The position numbers were made by a program, and so were the translations under genes. A stretch of DNA of 64,000 bases. Source: Verrucomicrobiota bacterium JB024. Lineage in GTDB: Bacteria; Verrucomicrobiota; Verrucomicrobiia; Opitutales; Cerasicoccaceae. The number at the start of each line of letters is the position of its first letter. Position 1 is the stretch's first letter. This document shows, piece by piece, positions 6,262 to 15,209 of the stretch. The stretch spans positions 1-64,000 of the forward strand of contig JAUTCS010000034.1 of NCBI GenBank assembly GCA_030673825.1, in the 5' to 3' direction. The notes beneath the pieces are model-generated. The model did no database searches, was not told where the DNA came from, and saw only the letters and a list, made by a program, of their open reading frames with translations.

Positions 6262-8214
6262 TCAGTCGTCCTCGTCGAGTTTTTCAGCGGCGGCCATCCA
6301 CTGCTCATTGAGGCGCTCCAGCTCGTCGTTAAGGGCGAGCAGATCGCGGTTGAGCTTCATGACCTTGCCACTGTCGCCCTCATAGAGTTCAGGGTCCTCA
6401 AGCTGCGCAGTGAGCTCCCGCTGCTTATCCTCCAGCAAGCAGATGCGCTCCTCCAGTTCGTCCACCTCGGCGCGGATCTTCGCACGGGCCTGACGGGCCT
6501 GGGCCTCGGCCCGCTTTTGCTCCTTGGACTTGAAGCCCGGAGCGGCGGCGGAGGCCCCACCCTTGTCCGCACGTGCGGCGTCCTCGGGGCGCTGATTGCT
6601 CAGGGTGGTCCCGGCGGTGAGTGCGGCCCGCTCGTCAGCGGATTGGGACTTGAACAGGTAGTAGTCGTAGTCCCCGGCGTAGGCGGTGAGCTGCCCGGCA
6701 CTGATGTGCAGGACGCTCTGGGCGATCTTGCGGATGAAGTAAACGTCGTGACTGATAAAAATGAGCGTGCCGGGGTAGTCTTGCAGGGCGGCGATGAGCG
6801 CATCGATACTGGCGATGTCCAGGTGCGTCGTCGGCTCGTCCATGAGCAGGAGGTTCGGCGGGTCGAGCAGGAGCTTGATCAGCGCGAGGCGGGACTTTTC
6901 CCCCCCGGAAAGAACACCCACGGACTTGAAGACCGCGTCCCCGCGAAACAGGAACGAGCCCAGCACGGTGCGGGCCGTGGTGTCGTTGATCGCACGGTTG
7001 ATGCTCTGAACCTCTTCGAGCACGGTGTTGGACGCGTTGAGCACGTCGAGGCGGCTCTGGGAAAAGTAACCGGGCTTGGCGTTGTGGCCGAGGGTAAGCG
7101 CCCCGGCCTGCGGAGTAAGCGCCCCGGCCAGCAGCTTGAGCAGAGTGGACTTGCCCGCTCCGTTGGGGCCGACGAGCACGATGCGCTCCCCGCGCTGCGC
7201 CTGGAAGTCGATCCCCTTGTACACCTGGTGCGCCCCGTAGGCGAAGTGGATGTCCTCCAGCTTGATCACGGTCTGGCCGCTGGGCGGGGGATCGGGGAAC
7301 TTGACCTTGAGCTTACGGGCCTCATCCAGCGGCGCGTCGATCTTGTCCATGCGGTCGATCTGCTTCTGCTTGGACTTGGCCTGGGAGGCTTTGGACGCCT
7401 TGGCCCCGAAACGGTCGATAAACTTCTCCAGCTGGGCGATCTTGCCCTGCTGATTGCGGAAAGCGGCCAGGTGCTGCGCATCGCGGGCGGCGGCCTCTTC
7501 GACGTAGTCGTCGTAGTTACCGCGGTAGCTGTGGATACGGTGATGCCGGATCTCCAGCACGTGGTCCACCAGCGCGTTGAGAAACGCCCGGTCGTGCGAG
7601 ATCAGGAAAATCGCCCCCGGGTAGCTGCGTAAATAGTTCTGGAACCAGCCCAGCGACTCCAGGTCGAGGTGGTTCGTCGGCTCGTCCAGCATGAGCAGGT
7701 CAGGCTCGGTGGTGAGCAGGCGAGCCAGGTGAGCGCGCATGACCCAGCCGCCACTGAGGGCGCGGGCAGGCCGGTCGTAGTCACTCTCGCGGAAGGACAG
7801 CCCGGCGAGGATACGCTTGGCCTTGGGCTCGGTCTGGTAGCCGCCCAGCTCGGTGTAGCGGGCGACGGCATCGATGTAGGCCGTCGAGGTCGTATCCCCT
7901 GCCCGCTCGCAGTCACCGATAATCTTGCGCACGCGGGCGTGCTCGGGAGTGATCCCGGCGGCAATCTCGATCACCGTCTGGTCGCCCTCGGGAGCGGTCT
8001 CCTGTGGCAGGTAGCCGATGCGTGCGCCCCGCTCGATGTCCACCAGGCCCGCGTCCGGCTCGGCCTCGCCCAGGATGATGGAAAAGAGCGTCGTCTTGCC
8101 CGCGCCGTTAGGCCCTACGAGCGCCACGCGGTTCTCGCGGTTGAGACGGAAGGTCACGTCCTCGAACAGGACCTGCCCCCCATAGGCTTTGCACAGTTGT
8201 GAGACCTGGAGCAT
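6262..8214 (-). CDS. ABC-F family ATPase (Uup/YheS-like)
   Basis: 650 residues from the ATG at 8214; a longer frame to 8313 adds an Arg/Gly-rich leader with no homology appearance. Two ATP-binding cassettes in one chain with no membrane segment: Walker A GPNGAGKT at 34-41 and GPNGAGKS in the second half, signatures LSGGW and LSGGEKS, Walker B motifs LLMLDEPTNHLD and LLLMDEPTTHLD. Between them is the ABC-F linker, and a long charged coiled coil with Glu/Arg/Lys closes the protein (about 555-650), as in Uup and YheS. ABC-F proteins bind the ribosomal E site and rescue or tune translation; Uup also touches DNA branch intermediates. A role in this core function is more likely than antibiotic resistance. 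It starts opposite the glycosyltransferase gene. Confidence 0.92.
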   Translation of the reverse strand: MLQVSQLCKAYGGQVLFEDVTFRLNRENRVALVGPNGAGKTTLFSIILGEAEPDAGLVDIERGARIGYLPQETAPEGDQTVIEIAAGITPEHARVRKIIGDCERAGDTTSTAYIDAVARYTELGGYQTEPKAKRILAGLSFRESDYDRPARALSGGWVMRAHLARLLTTEPDLLMLDEPTNHLDLESLGWFQNYLRSYPGAIFLISHDRAFLNALVDHVLEIRHHRIHSYRGNYDDYVEEAAARDAQHLAAFRNQQGKIAQLEKFIDRFGAKASKASQAKSKQKQIDRMDKIDAPLDEARKLKVKFPDPPPSGQTVIKLEDIHFAYGAHQVYKGIDFQAQRGERIVLVGPNGAGKSTLLKLLAGALTPQAGALTLGHNAKPGYFSQSRLDVLNASNTVLEEVQSINRAINDTTARTVLGSFLFRGDAVFKSVGVLSGGEKSRLALIKLLLDPPNLLLMDEPTTHLDIASIDALIAALQDYPGTLIFISHDVYFIRKIAQSVLHISAGQLTAYAGDYDYYLFKSQSADERAALTAGTTLSNQRPEDAARADKGGASAAAPGFKSKEQKRAEAQARQARAKIRAEVDELEERICLLEDKQRELTAQLEDPELYEGDSGKVMKLNRDLLALNDELERLNEQWMAAAEKLDEDD

Positions 8215-8480
8215 ACGAAAGCCGCCCAGTCCATCCGCAAAACCCCGCCGCGTGAAGCCTAAAACTCGCGGGGTACCCCCGCTGGCACTGAGGGGGTCCG
8301 GCTGGACCAGCAATTGCCCCTACGGAGCCAAAAGGCTCCTACCCCATGTGCCTGCCCCGGCTTCAGGCAACAACTCACAGCCAATGGGCGCTTGACGGGC
8401 CGGGAGCGCGGGAGCAGCCTTGGAGGAACGGCGGACGGTTGAGCACGCCGTCGTTTCTCTCCAAGCCGAAGCCCCGCGCC
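8215..8480. other. intergenic region between divergent ABC-F and glycosyltransferase genes
   Basis: About 265 nt hold the promoters of both genes. A small hairpin GGAGCC-AAAA-GGCTCC lies at 8324-8339 with no T run on either side, so it is not a terminator. Nothing else stands out. Confidence 0.4.
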
Positions 8481-9587
8481 ATGAACATTTTTGCGATCAG
8501 TAACGTCCCCGTCATCCGCAGCCAAGGGTCGGGCTACGTGATCCAGGGCTTCGTGGACCGGCTGCGCGAACGCGGGCACCACGTGGACCTCGTTGGCCCG
8601 GCAGACTACCAGATTTTACCTGAAATCAGCAAGGCGCACCGGCTGCGGCTCCAGCTCGGCTACACCATCGCCTGCAGGCGCGCCATCCGCTCCGAGCGCT
8701 ACGACCTGATCCAGGCTTTTGGCGCGGAGGCGTGGCAGGCTTTTTCGCATTGCCACCACCTGGCCAAACGCCCGCTGCTGCTCGCCCACTCCAACGGCGT
8801 GGAGCCGCACGTGACCGAGCAGCTCGCGCAGTACGGCCCCCCGCCGGGCACGCGGCTGGGGCGGCTGATGGACAAGTTTTTGCACTACGATCGGGCCTTC
8901 CGCTGCGCCGACGGGGTTATCACCGTAGCCCGGTACGACGCCGACTACCTCCTGCGCAAAGACTGGCAAACGCCCGAAACCGTGACCGTGATCAACAACT
9001 GCCTGCCGGACTTTTTCCTCGGGCAGGAGATCGACGAAAACCGCCCCATGCGCATCGGCTACTGCGGCACGTGGACGAGCCTCAAGGGCAAGGACGCGAT
9101 GGAAGCCGCCCTCCCCCGCCTAGCCGAACGCTTCCCGCAGGCGCAGTTCGAGATCGTGGGCACGCTCGACAGCCTGGAGCCCGAGAATATATTTCCCGCG
9201 AACTTTCGCGAACGCCTCACCCACCTGCGCAAGCTCACCCGCGAGGAGCTGTTAACGCGCTACCACCAGTGGTCCGTCGCGCTCATGCCCTCGCGCTACG
9301 AAAGCTTCGGGCTGGCGGCGGCGGAAGCCATGGCCTGCGGCGCGGCGGTCGTGGCCACGCGTACGGGTTTCCCCGCCTCGGTCAAGGATGGGCGCGAGGC
9401 CGTGCTCATCGACCGCTCCGAGCCGGATGCACTAATCGAAGCCGTCTCCGGTCTGCTGGCCGACGAGGAACGCCGCCGCACCATCGCCCGCGCGGGCTGG
9501 CGGCGCGTGCAGACGCTGGAGTGGAGCCAGGCCGTCGATCACTTCGAAGCCTTCATCATCGGGCTCAAGCCGCTCGCGGGCGCTTAG
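8481..9587 (+). CDS. glycosyltransferase family 4-like protein
   Basis: 368 residues from the ATG at 8481; a frame open from 8346 would add a non-conserved leader. It has the GT-B layout: N-terminal Rossmann-like half (MNIFAISNVPVI, then GSGYVIQGFVDRLRERGH) and a C-terminal nucleotide-sugar half with the CGTWTSLKGKD turn, PSRYESFGLAAAEAMACG (about 274-291) and the E-x7-E-type motif of GT4 enzymes. It would transfer an activated sugar to a lipid or glycan acceptor at the cytoplasmic face of the membrane. It is monocistronic and its stop overlaps the stop of the convergent methyltransferase by 4 nt. Acceptor and donor cannot be read from the sequence. Confidence 0.85.
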   Translation: MNIFAISNVPVIRSQGSGYVIQGFVDRLRERGHHVDLVGPADYQILPEISKAHRLRLQLGYTIACRRAIRSERYDLIQAFGAEAWQAFSHCHHLAKRPLLLAHSNGVEPHVTEQLAQYGPPPGTRLGRLMDKFLHYDRAFRCADGVITVARYDADYLLRKDWQTPETVTVINNCLPDFFLGQEIDENRPMRIGYCGTWTSLKGKDAMEAALPRLAERFPQAQFEIVGTLDSLEPENIFPANFRERLTHLRKLTREELLTRYHQWSVALMPSRYESFGLAAAEAMACGAAVVATRTGFPASVKDGREAVLIDRSEPDALIEAVSGLLADEERRRTIARAGWRRVQTLEWSQAVDHFEAFIIGLKPLAGA

Positions 9588-10183
9588 CGTTTGACCGCGG
9601 CGACCTGCACGACCGCGCCCAGGCCCTCGTGGAAAGCGCCCTCGTTGACCTCCCGGTCGAGTTCGCGCCCGATGGCGAAGTCCAGCCCCGGCAGCTCGGT
9701 CTTCAGGACGGCCAGCTCCATGAGAAAGTCCCGACGGTCGGCGGGCGGGCCGCCCCGGCCCGGCATGCTGTGCTGGCGCGGCGTGTAAGCCTCCAGCAAA
9801 AACACTCCTCCCGGCACCAATGCTCCCGGGATGGCCGCATGCACGCGCTGGCGGACGATGGGCGGCAGATGGCCGAATATCGACACAATCCCGGCCCAGC
9901 CGCTCCCGAGGTCGAACTGCGCCAGATTCGCCACCACCGTCTCGATGCTCACACCCTGCGAACGGGCCAGCTCACGAGCCCTGCCCAAGCCGACCGGTGA
10001 TTGGTCCACAGCAGTCACGGCGTAGCCCTGGCGAGCGAGAAAGACGGCGTTGCGCCCCTGTCCCTCGGCCAGGCACAGGACGCGCCCCCCGGCGGGGATG
10101 CGCCCGAACTCGGCGCGGAGAAAGTCGTTGGCCTCTGTCCCGTAGGCGAAATCGGGAGCACGGTAGCGTTCGTCCCAGCTCAT
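9584..10183 (-). CDS. SAM-dependent methyltransferase, TehB-like
   Basis: 199 residues. Starts MSWDERYRAPDFAYGTEAND, the typical opening of the TehB/thiopurine-type class I methyltransferases (WDxRY...YG.E.N.FL). Motif I is VLCLAEGQGRNAVFLAR (about 35-51), with the acidic VTAVDQS strand end near residue 60. A catalytic region with GGVFLLEAYTPRQ follows. The family methylates small thiol, tellurite or similar toxic compounds, though many members are orphan. Single gene, convergent with the glycosyltransferase. Confidence 0.85.
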   Translation of the reverse strand: MSWDERYRAPDFAYGTEANDFLRAEFGRIPAGGRVLCLAEGQGRNAVFLARQGYAVTAVDQSPVGLGRARELARSQGVSIETVVANLAQFDLGSGWAGIVSIFGHLPPIVRQRVHAAIPGALVPGGVFLLEAYTPRQHSMPGRGGPPADRRDFLMELAVLKTELPGLDFAIGRELDREVNEGAFHEGLGAVVQVAAVKR

Positions 10184-10284
10184 GGGGAGCGAGCCTATCC
10201 GATCAGCTCACGACGGCAAGCCCCGACGCACGTTGCCCTCCATGGTCTTTGCCTATCGCCAGTTAATGAAAAAATGCCGTATCC

Positions 10285-11166
10285 TCAGCTGAAACCCGGA
10301 CGATTGCGAAAATGCCGGGGCGATTCCCGCTGGCGCGCATGAAACCAGTTGGAGAACTGCGAAAGGTGCCTGAAGCCCAGATCCGCAGCAATCGACTTGA
10401 TAGCCACGCTGGGGCGGCGCAGTTGCTCGCAGGCGTAGGTCAGGCGCTGGCGGTCCCGGTATTGGTACGGCGTCATCCCCAGCTCCTGCCGCCAGAGTCG
10501 GTCGAGCTGTCCGGCGGTCAGGCCCTGCTCCGCCGCCAGTGTCTCGCGCGAAAAAGCGGCCTGAATATCCATCGCGGCCAGACGCAGGTGACTTTCGCGC
10601 ACCCGGTCGTCCCCGATGGGCGGCACCTCAAAACTCATCCCCAACGGACGGGCCAAGCGCAGCATATGGGCAAAGAGCACCGCACACCCTGCCTGCAATT
10701 CCAGTGCCTCGGGCAGCGCCAGCTCCAGCCCATAGGCCTCCAACTGCTGTGGGGAAAGTCCGGCCGCGATCGCCGCACGTTGCAGGGCTTGCAGCGATTG
10801 ACGCGCTGACCCATCAGGCACCGCCATGACGACGGGCCGCCCGCGCCACTCCGCCCCGTTACCGGGATTTTTCAGGCTCAGGTGGACGGAGACGATAACC
10901 GAGTCATCCGAAAAGTGCTGCCGACGCTCACCGGGGATCGACATGATCCACGGACACTCCCCCGCATCGGCATGGATCGTCACGCCCTCGCGATGCATTT
11001 CCAAGGTTCCTTGCCGCAGCTCGCACAGCGTCACTACCGTGCCGGTGTATACTCCAGACCGCCCCACCGGCGGCCCCTCGTAGCACCGGTCCAAGCCGAG
11101 CTGAAGCCCCTGCCAGTCGGCAGGCGGAAAGGGGGCGCCTCGCTCCGGCTGTCCATCATTGCCCAT
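10285..11166 (-). CDS. AraC-family transcriptional regulator
   Basis: 293 residues from the ATG at 11166; the frame is open to 11274 but the leader looks non-coding. The C-terminal about 100 residues carry the double helix-turn-helix of AraC/XylS: first HTH around FSRETLAAEQGLTAGQLDRL, second around AIKSIAADLGFRHLSQFSNW, ending RESPRHFRN. The N-terminal about 190 residues are a cupin-like effector domain without recognisable ligand motif. No catabolic operon lies beside it: neighbours are a methyltransferase and a NADAR protein. The target is therefore unknown. Confidence 0.88.
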   Translation of the reverse strand: MGNDGQPERGAPFPPADWQGLQLGLDRCYEGPPVGRSGVYTGTVVTLCELRQGTLEMHREGVTIHADAGECPWIMSIPGERRQHFSDDSVIVSVHLSLKNPGNGAEWRGRPVVMAVPDGSARQSLQALQRAAIAAGLSPQQLEAYGLELALPEALELQAGCAVLFAHMLRLARPLGMSFEVPPIGDDRVRESHLRLAAMDIQAAFSRETLAAEQGLTAGQLDRLWRQELGMTPYQYRDRQRLTYACEQLRRPSVAIKSIAADLGFRHLSQFSNWFHARQRESPRHFRNRPGFS

Positions 11167-11277
11167 ATCTGTTAACTTTAGACAGGACTCAACCAAGCAG
11201 ATATTTCCCGGTAACGAAAGGGAAAACATTCCCCCTGTGCGCAACGTCCGACAACTCGCGTTAACAAAGGGCAAGCG

Positions 11278-11745
11278 CTACGCGACCGGCTCAGTTGAGC
11301 TCGCCGCGGCGTTCGCGGAGATGCTCCCGGCTGGCTGTTCCGCGTTCAGCTCCTCGCGAATGCGCATGAGGATGCGGCCCGTCACGTTCCCTCCCCGGCC
11401 GTCCGCGCCGATGCCCCAGTAGTCGTCAACGGCAGTGTGGTCATAAAGGCGTCCGGTGCTGCGCTTCAGGCGCTCGGCCATGGCGGGATGCTGCTCGAAG
11501 CGCGCCCGGATCGCCCGCTCCATTACTGCCGCCTTGACCTGCTCCCAGTCCGCCCGCAACGGGTACCGGCGCGTCTGTCCCAGCGCCGCACACAGGTACG
11601 GGTTTTCGCAGGCTTTGATTTTATCGATGATAGCCGCGTCGGTAAACTTCGCGGCCTGATAGTACTGCTCCGCCGAATGCCAGATCTCGCCGTCGATCTG
11701 GATCGGAACGACGGCCAGGTTCGAGTAAATGTCCTCTTCGATCAT
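11278..11745 (-). CDS. NADAR-family protein (RibX/YbiA-like)
   Basis: 155 residues from MIEEDIYSN at 11745; the longer frame to 11844 has a Cys/Arg-rich leader that is not family-like. The NADAR fold signature is clear: YSNLAVVPIQIDGEIWHSAEQ near the start, EQYYQAAKF, RADWEQVKAAVMERAIRARF, LYDHTAVDDYWGIGADGRG, GGNVTGRILMRIREEL. NADAR proteins cleave the N-glycosidic bond in early riboflavin or ADP-ribose related compounds and are linked to riboflavin and NAD metabolism and to phage defence. It is a short single gene. Which substrate it uses here cannot be told. Confidence 0.88.
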   Translation of the reverse strand: MIEEDIYSNLAVVPIQIDGEIWHSAEQYYQAAKFTDAAIIDKIKACENPYLCAALGQTRRYPLRADWEQVKAAVMERAIRARFEQHPAMAERLKRSTGRLYDHTAVDDYWGIGADGRGGNVTGRILMRIREELNAEQPAGSISANAAASSTEPVA

Positions 11746-11934
11746 AGCGCCCCACCGTTCAAACACGGAGCGCCCCTCTCGGCAAGCCCGCTCGCGGCAG
11801 AACCTCCCCTGCCCGACGTGACAAAGCGTCCGGGGGGGGAACACGATACCCGGCGTGAACTCCTCTCCCCCGTCGGGGAAGAACGCAGCGCGATCGCGTC
11901 AGCGTTTCTCCGGGTTGAGCGAGCCACCCGGCGC

Positions 11935-12795
11935 TCAACCGCCGGTCTCGAAGCCGGGGTAAAGCGTCATGCCGCCATCGACGTAGAGGTTTGTCCCGGT
12001 GACGTAGTCGCTCTCGTCGGAGGCCAGCCAGACGGCGGCCCTGCCGATGTCCTCGGGCTCGCCGATACGCTTGTACGGGACGAGCTTCATCAGTGCGTCG
12101 TAAGCCTCGCGGGTGGACCACGCCTCATGGTTGATCGGCGTGCGGATCGCGCCGGGGCAGATGGCGTTGCAGCGAATGCGGAACGGAGCGACCTCCTGGG
12201 CGATGCTTTTCATCATCATGGAGATGCCGCCCTTGGAAGAGGCGTAGTTGACGTGCCCGGCCCACGGGATGATGTCGTGCACGCTGCTCATGCAGATAAT
12301 TTTCCCGGCAGAGCAGGAAACGCTCGGCACGACGCCGCGGCGCTTGAACTCCTTGATCGCCTCGCGGCAGCACAGGAACTGGCCCCGCAGGTTGATGCCC
12401 ATGAGCTTGTCCCAGTGCTCGACCGTCATCTCGTCGATGGGATGGTCGATCTGGACCCCGGCGTTGGGGACTACGATGTCGAGCGTACCAAAGGCGTCGA
12501 TGGCCTTTTTAAACATGGCCTGGACCTGATCCTCCTGGCTCACGTCGGCCTGCGCGGTGATGACCTTCGTGCCGCACTCGGCAGCTTTTTGCGCGACCGC
12601 GTCGGCCACTTCGGGGCGGGACACATAGTTGATGCACACATCGGCCCCGGCCTTGGCCAGAGCGATGGCGACGGCCTCACCGATGCCGGAGTTGGCACCG
12701 GTAACAAGCGCCTTTTGCCTGGCCAGCTTGCGGTCAATGGGACAAGCCGGCAGGTGCGGCGCGGGGAGGTTATTTTGCTCGTAGTACTCCTTCAT
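11935..12795 (-). CDS. short-chain dehydrogenase/reductase (glucose 1-dehydrogenase-like)
   Basis: 286 residues. Classical SDR: cofactor motif TGANSGIGE near residue 34, NAG motif in VVPNAGVQ, catalytic Ser in CMSSVH, and Tyr-xxx-Lys as NYASSKGG. The end (SDESDYVTGTNLYVDGGMTL) is the usual SDR C-terminus. An N-terminal extension of about 25 residues (MKEYYEQNNLPAPHLP) is typical of the subgroup of glucose 1-dehydrogenase-like and stress-induced SDRs such as the YhdG/YtkB type. It oxidises an alcohol with NAD(P). Divergent from the ECF sigma factor gene, 51 nt from its GTG alternative start. Confidence 0.85.
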   Translation of the reverse strand: MKEYYEQNNLPAPHLPACPIDRKLARQKALVTGANSGIGEAVAIALAKAGADVCINYVSRPEVADAVAQKAAECGTKVITAQADVSQEDQVQAMFKKAIDAFGTLDIVVPNAGVQIDHPIDEMTVEHWDKLMGINLRGQFLCCREAIKEFKRRGVVPSVSCSAGKIICMSSVHDIIPWAGHVNYASSKGGISMMMKSIAQEVAPFRIRCNAICPGAIRTPINHEAWSTREAYDALMKLVPYKRIGEPEDIGRAAVWLASDESDYVTGTNLYVDGGMTLYPGFETGG

Positions 12796-12888
12796 GACAG
12801 TTTGAATAGCTGAAGATCGGGCGCGGGTTAACCCTTAAGCCACGCCGTGACGCGATTATCACAGAACCTGTTTCACGCAGCCGATTTT

Positions 12889-13485
12889 ATGCCAGCGGAT
12901 AATAGCCCGTCCCCGACGCCGGACCCGGCGCAGTGGGTCGATGAGTACGGGGACGCCCTGTACCGCTTCGCGTATTTCCGGGTCAACGACGCCACGCTGG
13001 CCGAAGACCTCGTGCAGGATACCTTTCTGGCCGCGATGAAGGCGAAGGAGAATTTCTCCGGCCGCTCCTCGGTCAAAACCTGGCTCACCGGCATCCTCAA
13101 AAACAAGGTCATCGACCACTACCGCAAAAAGAACCGCACCCAGTCGATGAGCGAGCTGGCCGGGTTCTTCGAACGCGAGGAGGGGGAGCTGTTCAGCGAA
13201 GATGGCGCGTGGAACCTCGCCACGGGCAACGCGCCCGGCGACTGGACCCCCGAGGCCGTCGAGAAGCTCGACCGGGCGGAGTTCATGCAGCACTTTCACG
13301 CCTGCGCCTCGAAGCTGCCCGAAAAGATCCGGCAGGTCTTCATCCTGCGCGAGATCGACGGCATGCCCAGCCCCGAGATTTGCGAAAAGATGGAGATCAC
13401 CCCGCAAAACCTCTGGACGATCCTTCACCGCGCCCGCATGGCCCTGCGCCAGTGCCTGGAAAAGAATTTCCTTGGCAATAAATAG
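12889..13485 (+). CDS. ECF-type RNA polymerase sigma factor
   Basis: About 198 residues from the ATG at 12889; a GTG at 12847 in frame would give 212 and neither has a ribosome site. Region 2 lies at about 18-90 (YGDALYRFAYFRVNDATLAEDLVQDTFLAAM and VKTWLTGILKNKVIDHYRKK), region 4 at about 135-190 (LPEKIRQVFILREIDGMPS, then the HTH ENCEKMEITPQNLWTILHRAR-type helix). A 35-residue acidic linker between the domains is longer than usual. ECF factors redirect RNA polymerase in response to a signal and usually answer to an anti-sigma factor. A zinc-finger protein that could be one lies at 14834-15106, but in another transcription unit. Confidence 0.88.
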   Translation: MPADNSPSPTPDPAQWVDEYGDALYRFAYFRVNDATLAEDLVQDTFLAAMKAKENFSGRSSVKTWLTGILKNKVIDHYRKKNRTQSMSELAGFFEREEGELFSEDGAWNLATGNAPGDWTPEAVEKLDRAEFMQHFHACASKLPEKIRQVFILREIDGMPSPEICEKMEITPQNLWTILHRARMALRQCLEKNFLGNK

Positions 13486-13509
13486 TTAGCTGTATCCGAT
13501 GCCCGGGCC

Positions 13510-13800
13510 ATGCTCGGAATCCTACTGGTCTTTATCCTCGTTCAGCTCGACAACAAGAACGTGCCCCCCTTCAAGGCTGCGGTAATCTTTACCGTGCTGA
13601 AAACAGCCTTGGTCGCGGTCACCTTGTTCGCCTTCAAGCCCGACTTGCCGTTATCCGCGAAAATTATCGCTGTGCTCCTGACCTCTACCGTCTGCCTGGG
13701 GTTGAGCTGGTTGTTCGCCTGGCTACTGGCACGCTTTCCGGGCAAGCGCTGGCCCATCGCCGCGTGCATCCCCATCGGGCTGGTGCTGGCGTTCTTTTAG
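13510..13800 (+). CDS. small integral membrane protein
   Basis: 96 residues with four hydrophobic segments, roughly 2-11, 24-43, 50-72 and 80-96, and no catalytic motif. It starts 24 nt after the sigma factor stop, so the two may be cotranscribed. It resembles the unnamed small membrane proteins found near sigma factors and I cannot name a family. The convergent DUF3147 gene ends 11 nt away. Confidence 0.5.
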   Translation: MLGILLVFILVQLDNKNVPPFKAAVIFTVLKTALVAVTLFAFKPDLPLSAKIIAVLLTSTVCLGLSWLFAWLLARFPGKRWPIAACIPIGLVLAFF

Positions 13801-13811
13801 CCCTCGGGTAA

Positions 13812-14168
13812 TCACGGCCACAAGCTCAGGCCGAACTTGTGCGCGAGCAGCGCGGTGAGGCCGAAACACACGAAGGTCAGCACCGCGCAGGCCACCAGCG
13901 AGAGCCAGAAGTTGACCCCGCGGGTCAGCAGGACCGGCAGCAGCAGAAACATCGGCAGGCTCGGAAGGACGAACCAGAAGGTGTAGCGCGCGTACTCGGC
14001 GATCTTCTGCGTGTCCTTCGTCTCAATATAGAGCCAGACCATGACCATCAGGCTGACCAGCGGCAACGCCCCGATGAGCGCCCCGATCCGGTCCGTGCGC
14101 TTGGCGATCTCGGAGACCGCAACGATCAGCGCTGCCGTGACGGCATATTTGACGATGAGCATTAGCAT
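13812..14168 (-). CDS. DUF3147 family membrane protein
   Basis: 118 residues, four predicted transmembrane helices. The first half carries the DUF3147 signature KYAVTAALIVAVSEIAKR and GALIGALPLVSLMVMVWLYIE, with TFWFVLPSLPMF in the middle. Function of the family is not known; genes of this kind are often single and near transport or stress genes. The start at 14168 is followed upstream by the gene at 14211-14816, with 42 nt between. Confidence 0.8.
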   Translation of the reverse strand: MLMLIVKYAVTAALIVAVSEIAKRTDRIGALIGALPLVSLMVMVWLYIETKDTQKIAEYARYTFWFVLPSLPMFLLLPVLLTRGVNFWLSLVACAVLTFVCFGLTALLAHKFGLSLWP

Positions 14169-14210
14169 GGTCTGAGAAAAAGGTGAAGGGCTGGCGGAAA
14201 TGGCAGTTTT

Positions 14211-14816
14211 TCAGCCCGGAGTCTGCCCCTTCAGCCGCCCGCCGTCGAGCCCGGAACGGGAAGTGCACCGTCCAGCCTTGATCCGCGCCACAATCAAGTA
14301 AACGGCTCCTGCCAACAGCCCGACGAACCCGCCCAGATAGCTGCCGTTGTGGAGAAAACCCACCCGTACGAAGGCGATCGGGTCGGTGACGGCGGGGCGA
14401 ACCCAGCGGGCATACTCCGTGATGCTCTCTGGAGTCACCCGGTAGCAGCCGTATGCGTACCCAACGACACCGCCAGCGATGGCCCCGGCCACGACCCAGA
14501 GCGTGGACCGGATGAGCGCACGGCGCATCTGCGCCGGTTCCTTGAAAATAAATCCCAACAGCCCCAGCAGGAGCGCGCAGCCCGTCCCGACCCACCAAGT
14601 CGCCAGGACGCCAACCACGGCGGCAGCCTCGCGGGGACGGTCATTGCCCCAGAAAAGGCCGAATTGCTCGAACTTGAACCGCGTGTAATACTCCGGTGCG
14701 AGTGTGTAGCTGATCTGGTCGTGCAGGGCGCCATAGAGCCCGGCGGCCAGCGTGGCCCCGGCGATGACCAGGACGTAAACCCAGACTTTTTTCAGCAAAC
14801 GCAGCAGGAACGGCAT
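14211..14816 (-). CDS. membrane protein with LYGALHDQISY motif
   Basis: 201 residues from MPFLLRLLKK at 14816; the open frame reaches 14915 but that leader overlaps the zinc-finger gene. Four to five transmembrane helices (about 12-30, 66-85, 105-125, 155-178). The segment LYGALHDQISYTLAPEYYT near residue 30 is a recurring motif of an uncharacterised bacterial membrane family (signal-peptide-like proteins). The C-terminus is basic. No function can be given. It follows the zinc-finger gene with 17 nt spacing, so the pair is probably cotranscribed. Confidence 0.6.
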   Translation of the reverse strand: MPFLLRLLKKVWVYVLVIAGATLAAGLYGALHDQISYTLAPEYYTRFKFEQFGLFWGNDRPREAAAVVGVLATWWVGTGCALLLGLLGFIFKEPAQMRRALIRSTLWVVAGAIAGGVVGYAYGCYRVTPESITEYARWVRPAVTDPIAFVRVGFLHNGSYLGGFVGLLAGAVYLIVARIKAGRCTSRSGLDGGRLKGQTPG

Positions 14817-14833
14817 GGCCGGAGGGGGCGGGT

Positions 14834-15106
14834 TTACTCGTCGCGCATCCGTGCCTTGATCCGTGCGCGGGACTCCTCGCACAGGCAAGCGTCGGGCACG
14901 GCCTCTTCGCAGCATTCAGGGTGCTCGTGGACCTGCGAGCAGACAGCCTCGATCTGTTGGCGGTAGCGGTCAGTGTAGCAGCACCAGCGGCAGAGAATTT
15001 TCAGTTTCAGTTTCTCGCCAAAGGTCAGGGGCCGCTCGCGCGCCTCGGAGATCAGCCGGGTGGCATCCCGGCAGCTCAGGGCGTGTTTGAGGAAAAACTT
15101 GAACAT
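14834..15106 (-). CDS. zinc-finger protein, anti-sigma-like
   Basis: 90 residues from MFKFFLKHAL at 15106. The N-terminal half follows the zf-HC2 anti-sigma layout: SCRDATRLISEARERPLTF, then LKLKILCRWCCYTDRYRQQ, which supplies the Cys and C-x2-C ligands around a His-like position. A second group of cysteines follows (ECCEEAVPDACLCEE). Such proteins in Verrucomicrobiota are short and cytoplasmic, with no transmembrane helix. It may regulate an ECF factor such as the one at 12889-13485, though the two are not adjacent. Cotranscribed with the membrane protein downstream. Confidence 0.6.
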   Translation of the reverse strand: MFKFFLKHALSCRDATRLISEARERPLTFGEKLKLKILCRWCCYTDRYRQQIEAVCSQVHEHPECCEEAVPDACLCEESRARIKARMRDE

Positions 15107-15209
15107 GGTGTCTGGGGGAGAAAGGCGGCGCACCGGACTGGCGGCAGTAAAAATCGTGCAGGTTCTATGTCGTCAGGCGGCGGCAATCCTTTCAAGTTAG
15201 GAATCGTTC

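Noticed and set aside
6250-7632. Plus-strand open frame of 460 codons opposite the ABC-F gene
   Set aside because: Composition is Gly/Val/Leu-biased by GC content; the ABC-F protein on the other strand has all motifs.
8324-8339. GGAGCC-AAAA-GGCTCC hairpin as a terminator
   Set aside because: No T run on either strand and it lies in a divergent promoter region.
11437-12813. Plus-strand frame of 458 codons over the NADAR and SDR genes
   Set aside because: Spans two real minus-strand genes; no protein signature.
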